This document shows, piece by piece, positions 14,904-20,991 of a stretch of DNA of 25,533 nucleotides (position 1 is the first letter of the stretch; each line of letters starts with the position of its first letter). The stretch is from the NCBI GenBank assembly GCA_964439135.1, contig CAYTNN010000045.1:1-25533 (forward strand). The letters run 5' to 3'. Made by a program: the position numbers and the translations under genes. The notes under the pieces are model-generated. The model was not told where the DNA came from, ran no database searches, and worked only from the letters and a program-made list of their open reading frames with translations. Source of the DNA: JAFGPJ01 sp964439135. GTDB taxonomy: Bacteria > Planctomycetota > Phycisphaerae > Sedimentisphaerales > Anaerobacaceae.

Positions 14904-15989
14904 CTACTCAGCTACTATTTCTGCGATGAGGTCACCAACCTCTGATGTCGAATATCCCATTCGTTTGGCCTGCATTGATTTCAGCTTGTTGGCGGTGGCG
15001 AACTTTACGGCATCCTCGATGCACTTGCCGGCCTCTTCCTCGCCAAGGGTTTCCAGCATCATTTGCCCGGCACAAATCGCCGCCAACGGGTTGATAACGC
15101 CCTGGCCGGTATACTTCGGTGCGCTTCCGCCGATCGGCTCGAACATGCTGACGCCCTCGGGATTGAGATTGCCGCCGGCTGCTATGCCCATACCGCCCTG
15201 GATCATCGCGCCGAGGTCGGTGATGATATCGCCGAACAGATTGCCGGTTACGATCACGTCGAACCATTCGGGGTTCTTGACCATCCACATGCAGGTGGCG
15301 TCAACATGGTAGTACTCCCTTTCAATATCCGGATACTCGGCTTTGCCCATCTCGTGGAAGGCCCGCTCCCACAGGTCATAGATGTAGGTGAGCACGTTGG
15401 TCTTGCCGCACAAGGCCAGCGTATTCTTCTGGCCTCTGCCGCGAGCCTTCTTGCCGTGCTTGCGCGCGTACTCGAATGCGTACCTCAGGCACCGGTCCAC
15501 CTGGAAGCGATTGTAAACGGCCGACTGCACGGCCACTTCGTGCGGCGTGCCTTTCATCGTAAAACCGCCCGCACCCGTGTACGCATCGCCCGTGTTCTCG
15601 CGAACAACGACGAAGTCGATATCCTCGGGACCCTTGTCCTTCAGCGGCGTCTCGACGCCCGGGTAGAGCTTGACCGGACGCAGGTTTATGTACTGGTCCA
15701 GTTCGAAGCGGGCTTTTAGCAGAATTCCCTTTTCGAGGATTCCCGGCGCGACGTCCGGGTGCCCGATGGCGCCCAACAGAATAGCATCAAATTGGCGAAG
15801 CTCTTCAACGCCGCTGTCCGGCAGGGTCTCGCCGGTCCGTTTATATCTCTCGCCGCCGAAATCGAACTCGGTCAAATCGAGCTTGAAATTAAATTTAGCC
15901 GCGGCTGCTTTTAAGACTTTTACTGCTTCGGCTGTCACTTCCGGCCCGGTTCCGTCGCCCGGCATTACTGCAATCTTATACGTCGCCAT
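14904..15989 (-). CDS. leuB: 3-isopropylmalate dehydrogenase
   Basis: A 361-residue enzyme, the usual length. It oxidises and decarboxylates (2R,3S)-3-isopropylmalate with NAD+ to 2-oxoisocaproate, the third step of leucine synthesis, in the cytosol. Visible: the N-terminal KIAVMPGDGTGPEV, NLRPVKLYPGVETPL with the substrate Arg, the middle VVVRENTGDAYTGAGG, and metal-binding/NAD regions NLFGDIITDLGAMIQGG and MFEPIGGSAPKYTGQG. A GAAAGGTAG ribosome site precedes the ATG. Isocitrate or homoisocitrate dehydrogenases are close relatives, but leuA, leuC and leuD on the same strand favour LeuB. It is separated from leuD by about 6 kb of accessory DNA. Its own promoter with a conserved palindrome and a leader hairpin is visible. 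Confidence 0.9.
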   Translation of the reverse strand: MATYKIAVMPGDGTGPEVTAEAVKVLKAAAAKFNFKLDLTEFDFGGERYKRTGETLPDSGVEELRQFDAILLGAIGHPDVAPGILEKGILLKARFELDQYINLRPVKLYPGVETPLKDKGPEDIDFVVVRENTGDAYTGAGGFTMKGTPHEVAVQSAVYNRFQVDRCLRYAFEYARKHGKKARGRGQKNTLALCGKTNVLTYIYDLWERAFHEMGKAEYPDIEREYYHVDATCMWMVKNPEWFDVIVTGNLFGDIITDLGAMIQGGMGIAAGGNLNPEGVSMFEPIGGSAPKYTGQGVINPLAAICAGQMMLETLGEEEAGKCIEDAVKFATANKLKSMQAKRMGYSTSEVGDLIAEIVAE

Positions 15990-16048
15990 TTCTACCTTTC
16001 TTAATCAATCACAGGTTTCACAGATTAACACCTATTTTTAATCCTTTT

Positions 16049-16083
16049 ACCCCGTGAGATAGCAAAGCTTATCTCACCGGGGT
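16049..16083. repeat. hairpin in the leuB leader, same core as 14824-14860
   Basis: ACCCCGTGAGATA and TATCTCACCGGGGT pair almost perfectly (one bulge) around an 8-base loop. It lies between the predicted leuB promoter and its start codon, so it would be at the 5' end of the mRNA. It is either a dispersed repeat or a leader structure affecting leuB expression. Confidence 0.65.
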
Positions 16084-16096
16084 TACTTCGCTCACG

Positions 16097-16135
16097 TACT
16101 ATACTCTACCCGGCCCAGATTTTCAAGAAAATCTA
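16097..16135 (-). promoter_or_regulatory. sigma-70-type promoter for leuB with overlapping inverted repeat
   Basis: On the minus strand: TTGAAA, 17-base spacer, TATAGT, each 5/6 to consensus, giving a leader of about 100 bases before leuB. The -35 overlaps AGATTTTC-aa-GAAAATCT (16117-16134), a possible operator. A near-identical promoter layout occurs at 17020-17058. Confidence 0.7.
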
Positions 16136-16141
16136 TCTGGA

Positions 16142-16217
16142 TGTGGCAGGCGGCCACTGAACGACCGAATCAAATGTGTGGCAGCCACTGAATGAGCGAA
16201 GCGAATGAAGTGGATGG
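16142..16217. repeat. REP-type repeat, two units, no transposase next to it
   Basis: Bases 16177-16217 (TGTGGCAGCCACTGAATGAG, then CGAAGCGAATGAAGTGGATGG) are identical to the left end of the RAYT element at 17078. A diverged unit with GTGGCAGGCGGCCACTGAA precedes it. GGCAGCCACTG pairs with nothing close by, so this is half of the inverted ends seen at the full elements. Confidence 0.8.
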
Positions 16218-16229
16218 AAAAAAAACGTC

Positions 16230-16952
16230 CTAAGGATATACGTTCCAGGCCTCGAGAATACGCCAGCCCTTACCTGTCTTACCCACCGCTCCGGAAAAAG
16301 ACCAACCCACGTGGCAGGCGTTGCTGATGTTCCGGGAAACAGGAACTGTGATCTCGTCATTTCCTGAAAAAGGGGATAGGCGCAGTTTGCTCGGTTCTAT
16401 AGCGTCGATTGCAAAATGATCTTCGATCACTTTATCGCATTTAATAGCGGTGCGGTCAGCATAATCGGAAAGCATCCGGGCCAATTCTTCCGCGGCGGGC
16501 AATTCCCTGGCGGCCGTAGCACCGTAACTCACAAGATCCTCGGTGCTTTCCGAATCGATGTATCCCTTTTCCTTGAGCCATTTTCCCATTTTCTTGGTTA
16601 CCGTGCCCGCTGCTTGCATCAGTTCCTTGCCGCACATAACCTTGCGAATCATAAAGTAGTTCAGGAACTCACCCACATTGCCGGCGATTTTTTCCGGGCC
16701 GAATAACTGGCAAAATTCCCGATGCTCATCGCCCTTGGCATTATAGAGCCGGTCAAATAACGCATACTCCTGCTTATCGAGGCTCTGATGACCATACCCA
16801 TTCAGACACGACTGGAACAACTCAATGATATTTTCATACTTACGCATTGTGGAAGGCTTCAGACGTCCCTGTTGTTGTTTAAGGAACTCGTCAAGCACTG
16901 CTTCAATAGTCTTCTCTGCCGGTTGCGGCAGCTTTCGGATACGTTTGCTCAT
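16230..16952 (-). CDS. hypothetical protein with an N-terminal integrase-like SAM-type helical region
   Basis: A 240-residue cytosolic protein. The first ~60 residues (TIEAVLDEFLKQQQGRLKPS, TMRKYENIIELFQSCLNGYG) look like the core-binding helical domain of tyrosine recombinases, but no catalytic domain (RxxR...Y) follows, so it is not a recombinase. The middle is helical (FLNYFMIRKVMCGKELMQAA, TVTKKMGKWLKEKGYIDSES); the end has VGWSFSGAVGKTGKGWRILE and may be a small beta domain. I do not know its function. A good promoter lies at 17020-17058, with a ~62-base leader, and AAGAAAGG as ribosome site. It lies between two REP-type repeats. Confidence 0.6.
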   Translation of the reverse strand: MSKRIRKLPQPAEKTIEAVLDEFLKQQQGRLKPSTMRKYENIIELFQSCLNGYGHQSLDKQEYALFDRLYNAKGDEHREFCQLFGPEKIAGNVGEFLNYFMIRKVMCGKELMQAAGTVTKKMGKWLKEKGYIDSESTEDLVSYGATAARELPAAEELARMLSDYADRTAIKCDKVIEDHFAIDAIEPSKLRLSPFSGNDEITVPVSRNISNACHVGWSFSGAVGKTGKGWRILEAWNVYP

Positions 16953-17019
16953 TTCAATACCTTTCTTAAGGCTCGATTGCCCGTCTGATTTCTACTTTTG
17001 CCTTTTCTTTAGCTGCCAA

Positions 17020-17058
17020 TACTATACTCTCCAACGTCCTGATTATCAAGAGTATCTA
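17020..17058 (-). promoter_or_regulatory. sigma-70-type promoter for the hypothetical gene at 16230-16952
   Basis: On the minus strand: TTGATA, 17-base spacer, TATAGT, with TAGATACTC just upstream. The layout and much of the wording match the leuB promoter at 16097-16135 (about 28 of 39 positions). Confidence 0.65.
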
Positions 17059-17077
17059 CGCAGTGTGCTTTAACATG

Positions 17078-17421
17078 TGTGGCAGCCACTGAATGAGCGA
17101 AGCGAATGAAGTGGATGGAATAATGTTTCAAGAAACAGAATATCCCGCTATAATCTCCAACATGGAGCAAAGGCAGTTCATCAAAAAGAAATGCAAAAGA
17201 TACAACATCCCGGGTCATGCCCATGGGCTTACCTTCAGTTGCTACAGGAACCAGAAATTTCTCATGTCCGAAAGAACATGTCAATGGCTGATTGAGTCCA
17301 TTGAAAGGGCAAGGGAAAAGCACAACTTCTCTTTATGGGCTTTTGTTTTAAGAGGATATACATCTCTGTTGAAACGCCATCCACTTCGCTCACTCTATTT
17401 CCTCAGTGGCTGCCACCCGTC
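17078..17421 (+). mobile_element. internally deleted, non-autonomous derivative of the RAYT/REP element
   Basis: Left REP end at 17078-17118, then about 230 bases almost identical to the intact element at 19502-19735, then a deletion of roughly 390 bases, then the right REP end (17377-17421, CCATCCACTTCGCTCACT to GTGGCTGCCACCCGTCG). Both ends survive while the active site is gone, so it could only move with help from the intact transposase. Confidence 0.8.
17162..17370 (+). pseudogene. truncated RAYT transposase gene
   Basis: Encodes the first ~62 residues of the RAYT transposase at 19547 (EQRQFIKKKCKRYNIPGHAH to REKHNFSLWAFV) with only a few substitutions. The frame then runs into the right-end sequence, so the HVH motif and the catalytic Tyr are lost. 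The open frame to 17518 is an accident of the junction. Confidence 0.85.
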
Positions 17422-17541
17422 GTGGCAAGTTCAGTTACTTCTGAGCAGGTTATCAAGCAGGAGCGGATATAGATCAAAGAGTATATCAGAGAAACCGTGC
17501 CCACCAGAACAGAAATAGATTTTAATTAAGAGGATTGAAAA

Positions 17542-18528
17542 ATGAAAAAACGCTTTAATCGCCGGCAGTTCTTTAAGAAATCTCTTATCACCTCAGCGGC
17601 AGTAACATCCGCATCTGGTTTTCCCAGGACTGCTCTGTCGGCAGCGACAGCAAAAAGAACGGCCGTGACGGAGCAGAAGAAGTCTGGCAATGCGTTTCCA
17701 ACAGGCAGGATCGGCAACGTTCAAATAAGCAGGCTGATAATCGGCGGCAATCAGTTTAGCGGCTGGTCCCATAGCAGAGATCTGAGTTATCTGCGTGATT
17801 TGTTTTTAGCCTACAGTACGGAAAAAAAGATAATGGAGACTCTTGAAAAATGCGAGCAGGAAGGGATAAATGCAATTATAACGTCATCTTCAGGGTATCT
17901 CAGCAAGTACTGGAATCAAAGGGGGGGAAAGATGCAGTGGATCGCCCAGACCCACCCAAAGGCAAACGACTTAACAAGCGACATTAAACGGGCCGTTGAT
18001 GATGGAGCAGTTGGAGCATATATACAGGGCGGCGTCGGAGACAGCTTCGTGAAGAACGGCCGTGTCGATCTGCTCGGCAAGGCTGTCGATTTCATAAAGA
18101 GCAACGGATTAATCGCCGGTATCGGCGGCCATTCGATAGAAGTGCCTGTTGCAGTCGAAAAAGCAGGGATCAATGTCGATTTTTACATGAAGACGCTACA
18201 CCACGGCAATTATTGGTCCGCTACGCCGAAAGAGAACAGAGTAGAATTTAATGTAGACAGCGGCAGTCCCTACGATCACGATAATATGTGGTCCATTAGC
18301 CCTGAGAGGACTATCGAATTCATGAAGAAGGTAGAAAAGCCGTGGATTGCCTTCAAGGTATTGGCGGCGGGTGCTATCCATCCGAGCGAGGGCTTCGAGT
18401 ATGCTTTTGCAAATGGGGCCGATTTTGTATGTGTGGGTATGTTTGATTTCCAGATTACGGAAAATGTGCTTATTGCCAGAGATAAGATATCCGCGAATTT
18501 GAACAGACAGCGCCCATGGAGAGCGTAA
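17542..18528 (+). CDS. Tat-exported TIM-barrel/aldo-keto-reductase-like protein
   Basis: A 328-residue protein with a twin-arginine signal (RFNRRQFFKKSLITSAAVTS; RR at residues 7-8), so it should be exported folded through Tat. The rest looks like a TIM barrel: GRIGNVQISRLIIGGNQFSG is typical of aldo/keto-reductase-like proteins of planctomycetes, followed by GINAIITSSSGYL, GAYIQGGVGD, GLIAGIGGHS and PWIAFKVLAAGAIHP. The usual AKR catalytic tetrad (D-Y-K-H) is not clearly recognisable, so the reaction is open. A GAGG ribosome site lies upstream of the ATG. It starts about 120 bases after the deleted RAYT derivative and is convergent with the AlkD-like gene. No cofactor is evident. Confidence 0.65.
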   Translation: MKKRFNRRQFFKKSLITSAAVTSASGFPRTALSAATAKRTAVTEQKKSGNAFPTGRIGNVQISRLIIGGNQFSGWSHSRDLSYLRDLFLAYSTEKKIMETLEKCEQEGINAIITSSSGYLSKYWNQRGGKMQWIAQTHPKANDLTSDIKRAVDDGAVGAYIQGGVGDSFVKNGRVDLLGKAVDFIKSNGLIAGIGGHSIEVPVAVEKAGINVDFYMKTLHHGNYWSATPKENRVEFNVDSGSPYDHDNMWSISPERTIEFMKKVEKPWIAFKVLAAGAIHPSEGFEYAFANGADFVCVGMFDFQITENVLIARDKISANLNRQRPWRA

Positions 18529-18529
18529 G

Positions 18530-18551
18530 AGTGCAAAATGAATTATGCACT
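18530..18551. repeat. palindrome AGTGCAAAAT-ga-ATTATGCACT
   Basis: A 22-base near-perfect palindrome directly after the TIM-barrel gene stop. A sister copy lies at 19380-19403 on the other side of the AlkD-like gene. It may serve as a convergent terminator, but no T-tract is present. Confidence 0.65.
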
Positions 18552-18585
18552 ACCCAGACCGGTTTACTTATAGTGTTAGATGATC

Positions 18586-19302
18586 TTAAACGTTGCCTTT
18601 CAAATACTTCTGCCTTTTCGGTTCTGGAAATTTTTCTATCGCATACCGCAGCATAGTCCGTGGCATTTGTCTGTAATATTTCTTCAGGAATATTTCTTCT
18701 GTTTCAATGTTTCGCTTACCGATTTCTCTGAGCATCCAGCCGACTGCTTTGTGGATCAGGTCTTCTTTGTCCGGCAACAGAATCTCCGCAATTCTCAGCG
18801 TGTCGTCAAATTCGCTGTGCTTGATAAAATGAAACGTGGACATGATTGAAATTCTGCGTTCCCACAACATATCCGAAACGGCAAGATCGTAAAGAGGCTT
18901 TTTGTCGCCGTCCCGAAGCTGCGCCCCGACGATATGTTCGGCCGAGCTGTCAACCAGGTCCCAGTTGTTTATGAATCTTGTGTTCTGAAGATACAAGTTG
19001 TATATGGCCCTCCTACCTTCGTCGTTTGCTTTCTTGAACATAGCCACCAGCAGAAGAAGGGAGAGCAATCGCTCTTCATGGAATTCAGATTTGAGCAGCC
19101 GGGAGGCTTCATCGACTGAAACTCCACGATATTGTCTGGCTATCTTTCTTAACGCTGGAACGCGAATACCCAGGAACCTGTCGCCGTGCCCGTATTGCCC
19201 TTTGGCGGTTTGGAAGAACCTTTGAGAATGTTCTGCGATTTCCTCGTTGGCCAATCGCCTCAGTTCATTCTGAATGTCAAGAACGCGATCGTTTGTCATC
19301 AT
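18586..19302 (-). CDS. AlkD-like DNA alkylation repair protein
   Basis: A 238-residue all-helical protein with HEAT-like repeats: FLGIRVPALRKIARQYRGVS, then EERLLSLLLLVAMFKKA, NNWDLVDSSAEHIVGAQL, and DLIHKAVGWMLREIGKRN near the end. This is the AlkD/DNA-alkylation-repair family signature (including WDLVD and the KAVGWMLRE block). AlkD glycosylases remove bulky or cationic alkylated purines without flipping the base. Size is normal. Two ATGs (19302, 19299) could start it; no Shine-Dalgarno is visible. The gene is bracketed by two palindromes of the same type, and RAYT/REP elements lie on both sides. Confidence 0.85.
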   Translation of the reverse strand: MMTNDRVLDIQNELRRLANEEIAEHSQRFFQTAKGQYGHGDRFLGIRVPALRKIARQYRGVSVDEASRLLKSEFHEERLLSLLLLVAMFKKANDEGRRAIYNLYLQNTRFINNWDLVDSSAEHIVGAQLRDGDKKPLYDLAVSDMLWERRISIMSTFHFIKHSEFDDTLRIAEILLPDKEDLIHKAVGWMLREIGKRNIETEEIFLKKYYRQMPRTMLRYAIEKFPEPKRQKYLKGNV

Positions 19303-19379
19303 GTGTTTTATTACTCTTATAGATCATATTCGAAATTGTCTGTGATTTGACATAGAGACATCATAATTATTATTCCTGC

Positions 19380-19403
19380 GTGTGCAAAATGAATTTTACA
19401 CAC
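19380..19403. repeat. palindrome GTGTGCAAAAT-ga-ATTTTACACAC
   Basis: A 24-base palindrome with one mismatch, sister of 18530-18551 (shared GTGCAAAATGAATT). It stands 77 bases upstream of the AlkD-like start, between that gene and the RAYT element. Confidence 0.65.
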
Positions 19404-19532
19404 TCTACACGGCTGAGTGAAACAATAGAGTGTGGCAGCCACTGAATGAGCGAAGCAATGGGTGGCAGCCACTGAGCGAACAAAGTGAGCGAAGTGGATG
19501 GTAATAATGTTTCAAGAAACAGAAAATCCCGC

Positions 19533-19547
19533 TATAATCTACCTACA
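19533..19547 (+). promoter_or_regulatory. -10 element placing RAYT transcription at its start codon
   Basis: CTATAATCT, a perfect TATAAT at 19533-19538, ends eight bases before the ATG; the deleted copy keeps it (17149-17154). This would yield a leaderless or nearly leaderless mRNA, and no Shine-Dalgarno is present. The -35 is poor (TTTCAA region). Confidence 0.5.
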
Positions 19548-20113
19548 TGGAGCAAAGGCAGTTCATAAAAAAGAAATGCAAAAGATACAACATCCCTGGT
19601 CATGCCCATGGTCTTACCTTCAGTTGCTACAGGAACCAGAATTTTCTCTTATCCGGCAGAACATGTCAATGGCTGATTGAGTCCATTGAAAGGGCAAGGG
19701 AAAAGCATAAATTTTCTTTGTGGGCTTTTGTTTTCATGCCCGATCATGTCCATCTTCTGATACAACCAATGGATGAGGCGTATAATATTTCCAACATCCT
19801 AAAGGACATCAAAACCGATACCGCAAGAAAGGCTGTAAAATATCTGAAGGAAAACAAACCTTCCGAGCTGTCAAAGTTAAGCACTGCTCAACAGTACAGA
19901 AAGTACAGGTTCTGGCAGAAAGGCGGCGGCTATGACAGGAACATTATTAAAGAAAACACACTGACGCATGCTGTTCAATATATTCATAATAATCCGGTAA
20001 GAAAAGATCTCGTAGATGAGCCGGGCAAGTGGTACTACTCAAGCTACAATTGCTGGTTCAATGGTGTTGATGAACCGATCAGAATTGATAAAGAAACCTG
20101 GCCGTTGTTGTAA
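19547..20113 (+). CDS. REP-associated tyrosine transposase (RAYT, Y1/IS200-like)
   Basis: A complete 188-residue single-strand DNA transposase of the HUH Y1 superfamily. The metal-binding motif is FMPDHVHLLI (H67-V-H69). The C-terminal block HAVQYIHNNPVRKDLVDEPG, followed by WYYSSY, is the RAYT signature with the likely catalytic Tyr upstream of HNNPV. The N-terminus GHAHGLTFSCYRNQNFL is also typical. RAYTs cut and rejoin REP hairpins; here matching repeats lie at both ends. It starts at ATG 19547 directly after a -10 element. It looks intact, so it could act on the deleted copy and solo repeats in trans. Confidence 0.9.
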   Translation: MEQRQFIKKKCKRYNIPGHAHGLTFSCYRNQNFLLSGRTCQWLIESIERAREKHKFSLWAFVFMPDHVHLLIQPMDEAYNISNILKDIKTDTARKAVKYLKENKPSELSKLSTAQQYRKYRFWQKGGGYDRNIIKENTLTHAVQYIHNNPVRKDLVDEPGKWYYSSYNCWFNGVDEPIRIDKETWPLL

Positions 20114-20155
20114 GGGGGAATTCTTGTCCATTGAAATACCATCCACTTCACTCAC

Positions 20156-20321
20156 TGCGTTCGCTCAGTGGCTGCCACCCGTCCGTCGTCTGCGTTCGCT
20201 CAGTGGCTGCCACCCGTCCGTCGTCTGCGTTCGCTCAGTGGCTGCCACCCGTCCGTCTGAGTTCGCTCAGTGGCTGCCACCCGTCCGTCTGCGTTCGCTC
20301 AGTAGCTGCCACCCATCCGTC
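20156..20321 (+). repeat. five-unit tandem array of REP core (35, 35, 32, 32, 32 bases)
   Basis: Units carry TGCGTTCGCTCAGTGGCTGC then CACCCGTCCGTC; the first two have an extra GTC. Unit starts: 20156, 20191, 20226, 20258, 20290. The last unit has two changes (GTAGCTGCC, CCCATCC). The 3-base steps keep reading frames open, which explains apparent repetitive ORFs here. Confidence 0.9.
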
Positions 20322-20491
20322 CATTCGTCGTCCACTGGCGTCGCGAAAGGTTACATTGCTGAATTTGTAGTGTACATCCATGCCTGCACACGCTACATTT
20401 GAATTTATCTTTTTCATGGCTATCTCCTTTCTTTGAACCCTAATTATATAGGATCAAACGATTGGAAACAGCCTTTCATGAGATTATACGG
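20322..20491. other. intergenic region between REP array and PIN toxin
   Basis: About 170 bases without a recognisable gene or terminator; AT-rich in its second half. Confidence 0.5.
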
Positions 20492-20989
20492 TTATGAGAA
20501 ACGCACACCAAGTTCTCGCAGCATTGCGAAAGTATCAACATAATTCACACTGAATGCCTCGCATACATTCGGGATAGGGACCTTTCTTTTTATGCCAGGA
20601 TCAAGAACTTCATGGGTTACAACGATCTGACTTTTGGACATAGCATAAGCCACGAGCCACCCGTCTGCGCCATCGGCGAAATCAGCCTTGGCTGCATCTG
20701 AGAACTGGTCCTGGGCTCTGACCCAACCCATCACTGACGCGTAAGAATTAGTGACCTCCTCTTCATCGGTCGAAGCGAACGCATTACTGAATTGAGATGT
20801 TGCCCATTCAGCAAGTTCGTCTTTTCCTCGCTCCAACTCTACCTTTACACGATCGATGCTGTAAATCCGCCCGTTCTCTGCATGTTGAACCAAACTTTCC
20901 CAGAATGGAGGAGCCAGGTCGAATGCATAGTAACGACGTGCCGCTTCGATAAAGACGTTGGCATCAAGAACATACGTGGCGCCGTCCAT
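20492..20989 (-). CDS. DUF4411 PIN-domain toxin-like protein
   Basis: A 165-residue PIN-like protein. The opening YVLDANVFIEAARRYY gives the first conserved Asp (D9); later acidic positions lie in VKVELERGKDELAEW and in ADFADGADGWLVAYAMSKSQ, where PIN proteins carry the third and fourth metal ligands, then IVVTHEVLDPGIKRKVPIPN. This is the DUF4411 family, a ribonuclease-type toxin. The ATG at 20989 follows the stop of the ImmA-IrrE/XRE gene by two bases, with GGAGG ten bases upstream, so the pair is one operon and a toxin-antitoxin reading is strong. The toxic target is unknown. Confidence 0.8.
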   Translation of the reverse strand: MDGATYVLDANVFIEAARRYYAFDLAPPFWESLVQHAENGRIYSIDRVKVELERGKDELAEWATSQFSNAFASTDEEEVTNSYASVMGWVRAQDQFSDAAKADFADGADGWLVAYAMSKSQIVVTHEVLDPGIKRKVPIPNVCEAFSVNYVDTFAMLRELGVRFS

Positions 20990-20991
20990 CC

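Larger units (their letters stand above)
19431..20321 (+). mobile_element. RAYT transposase element with REP-type ends and a right-end tandem array
   Basis: Left end: two REP units (19431-19501) of the GTGGCAGCCACTGA...GAAGTGGATGG type. Centre: transposase gene 19547-20113. Right end: the inverted counterpart CCATCCACTTCACTCACT, starting at 20139, running into a five-unit tandem array (20156-20321). The organisation is that of a REP-associated tyrosine transposase with its REP sequences. A second, deleted copy is at 17078-17421 and a solo end at 16142-16217. Confidence 0.85.

Noticed and set aside
15063..15719. 218-codon ORF antisense to leuB
   Set aside because: It is a shadow of leuB in high-GC sequence; no family features.
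16230..16952. Tyrosine recombinase for the dGTPase unit
   Set aside because: Only a core-binding-like N-terminal region is visible; no catalytic R/H/Y motifs, and it is far from the unit.
17093..17518. A 141-codon intact gene in the deleted RAYT copy
   Set aside because: Homology to the RAYT starts only at 17162 and stops after ~62 codons; the rest is REP and flanking sequence.
20156..20321. CRISPR-like array
   Set aside because: Units are directly joined with no unique spacers and share the core of the RAYT ends; there are no cas genes.
20016..20402. Repetitive ORFs in two frames through the REP array
   Set aside because: The units are 35 or 32 bases and lack stops by chance; they encode only the repeat and overlap the end of the RAYT gene. 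No ribosome site.
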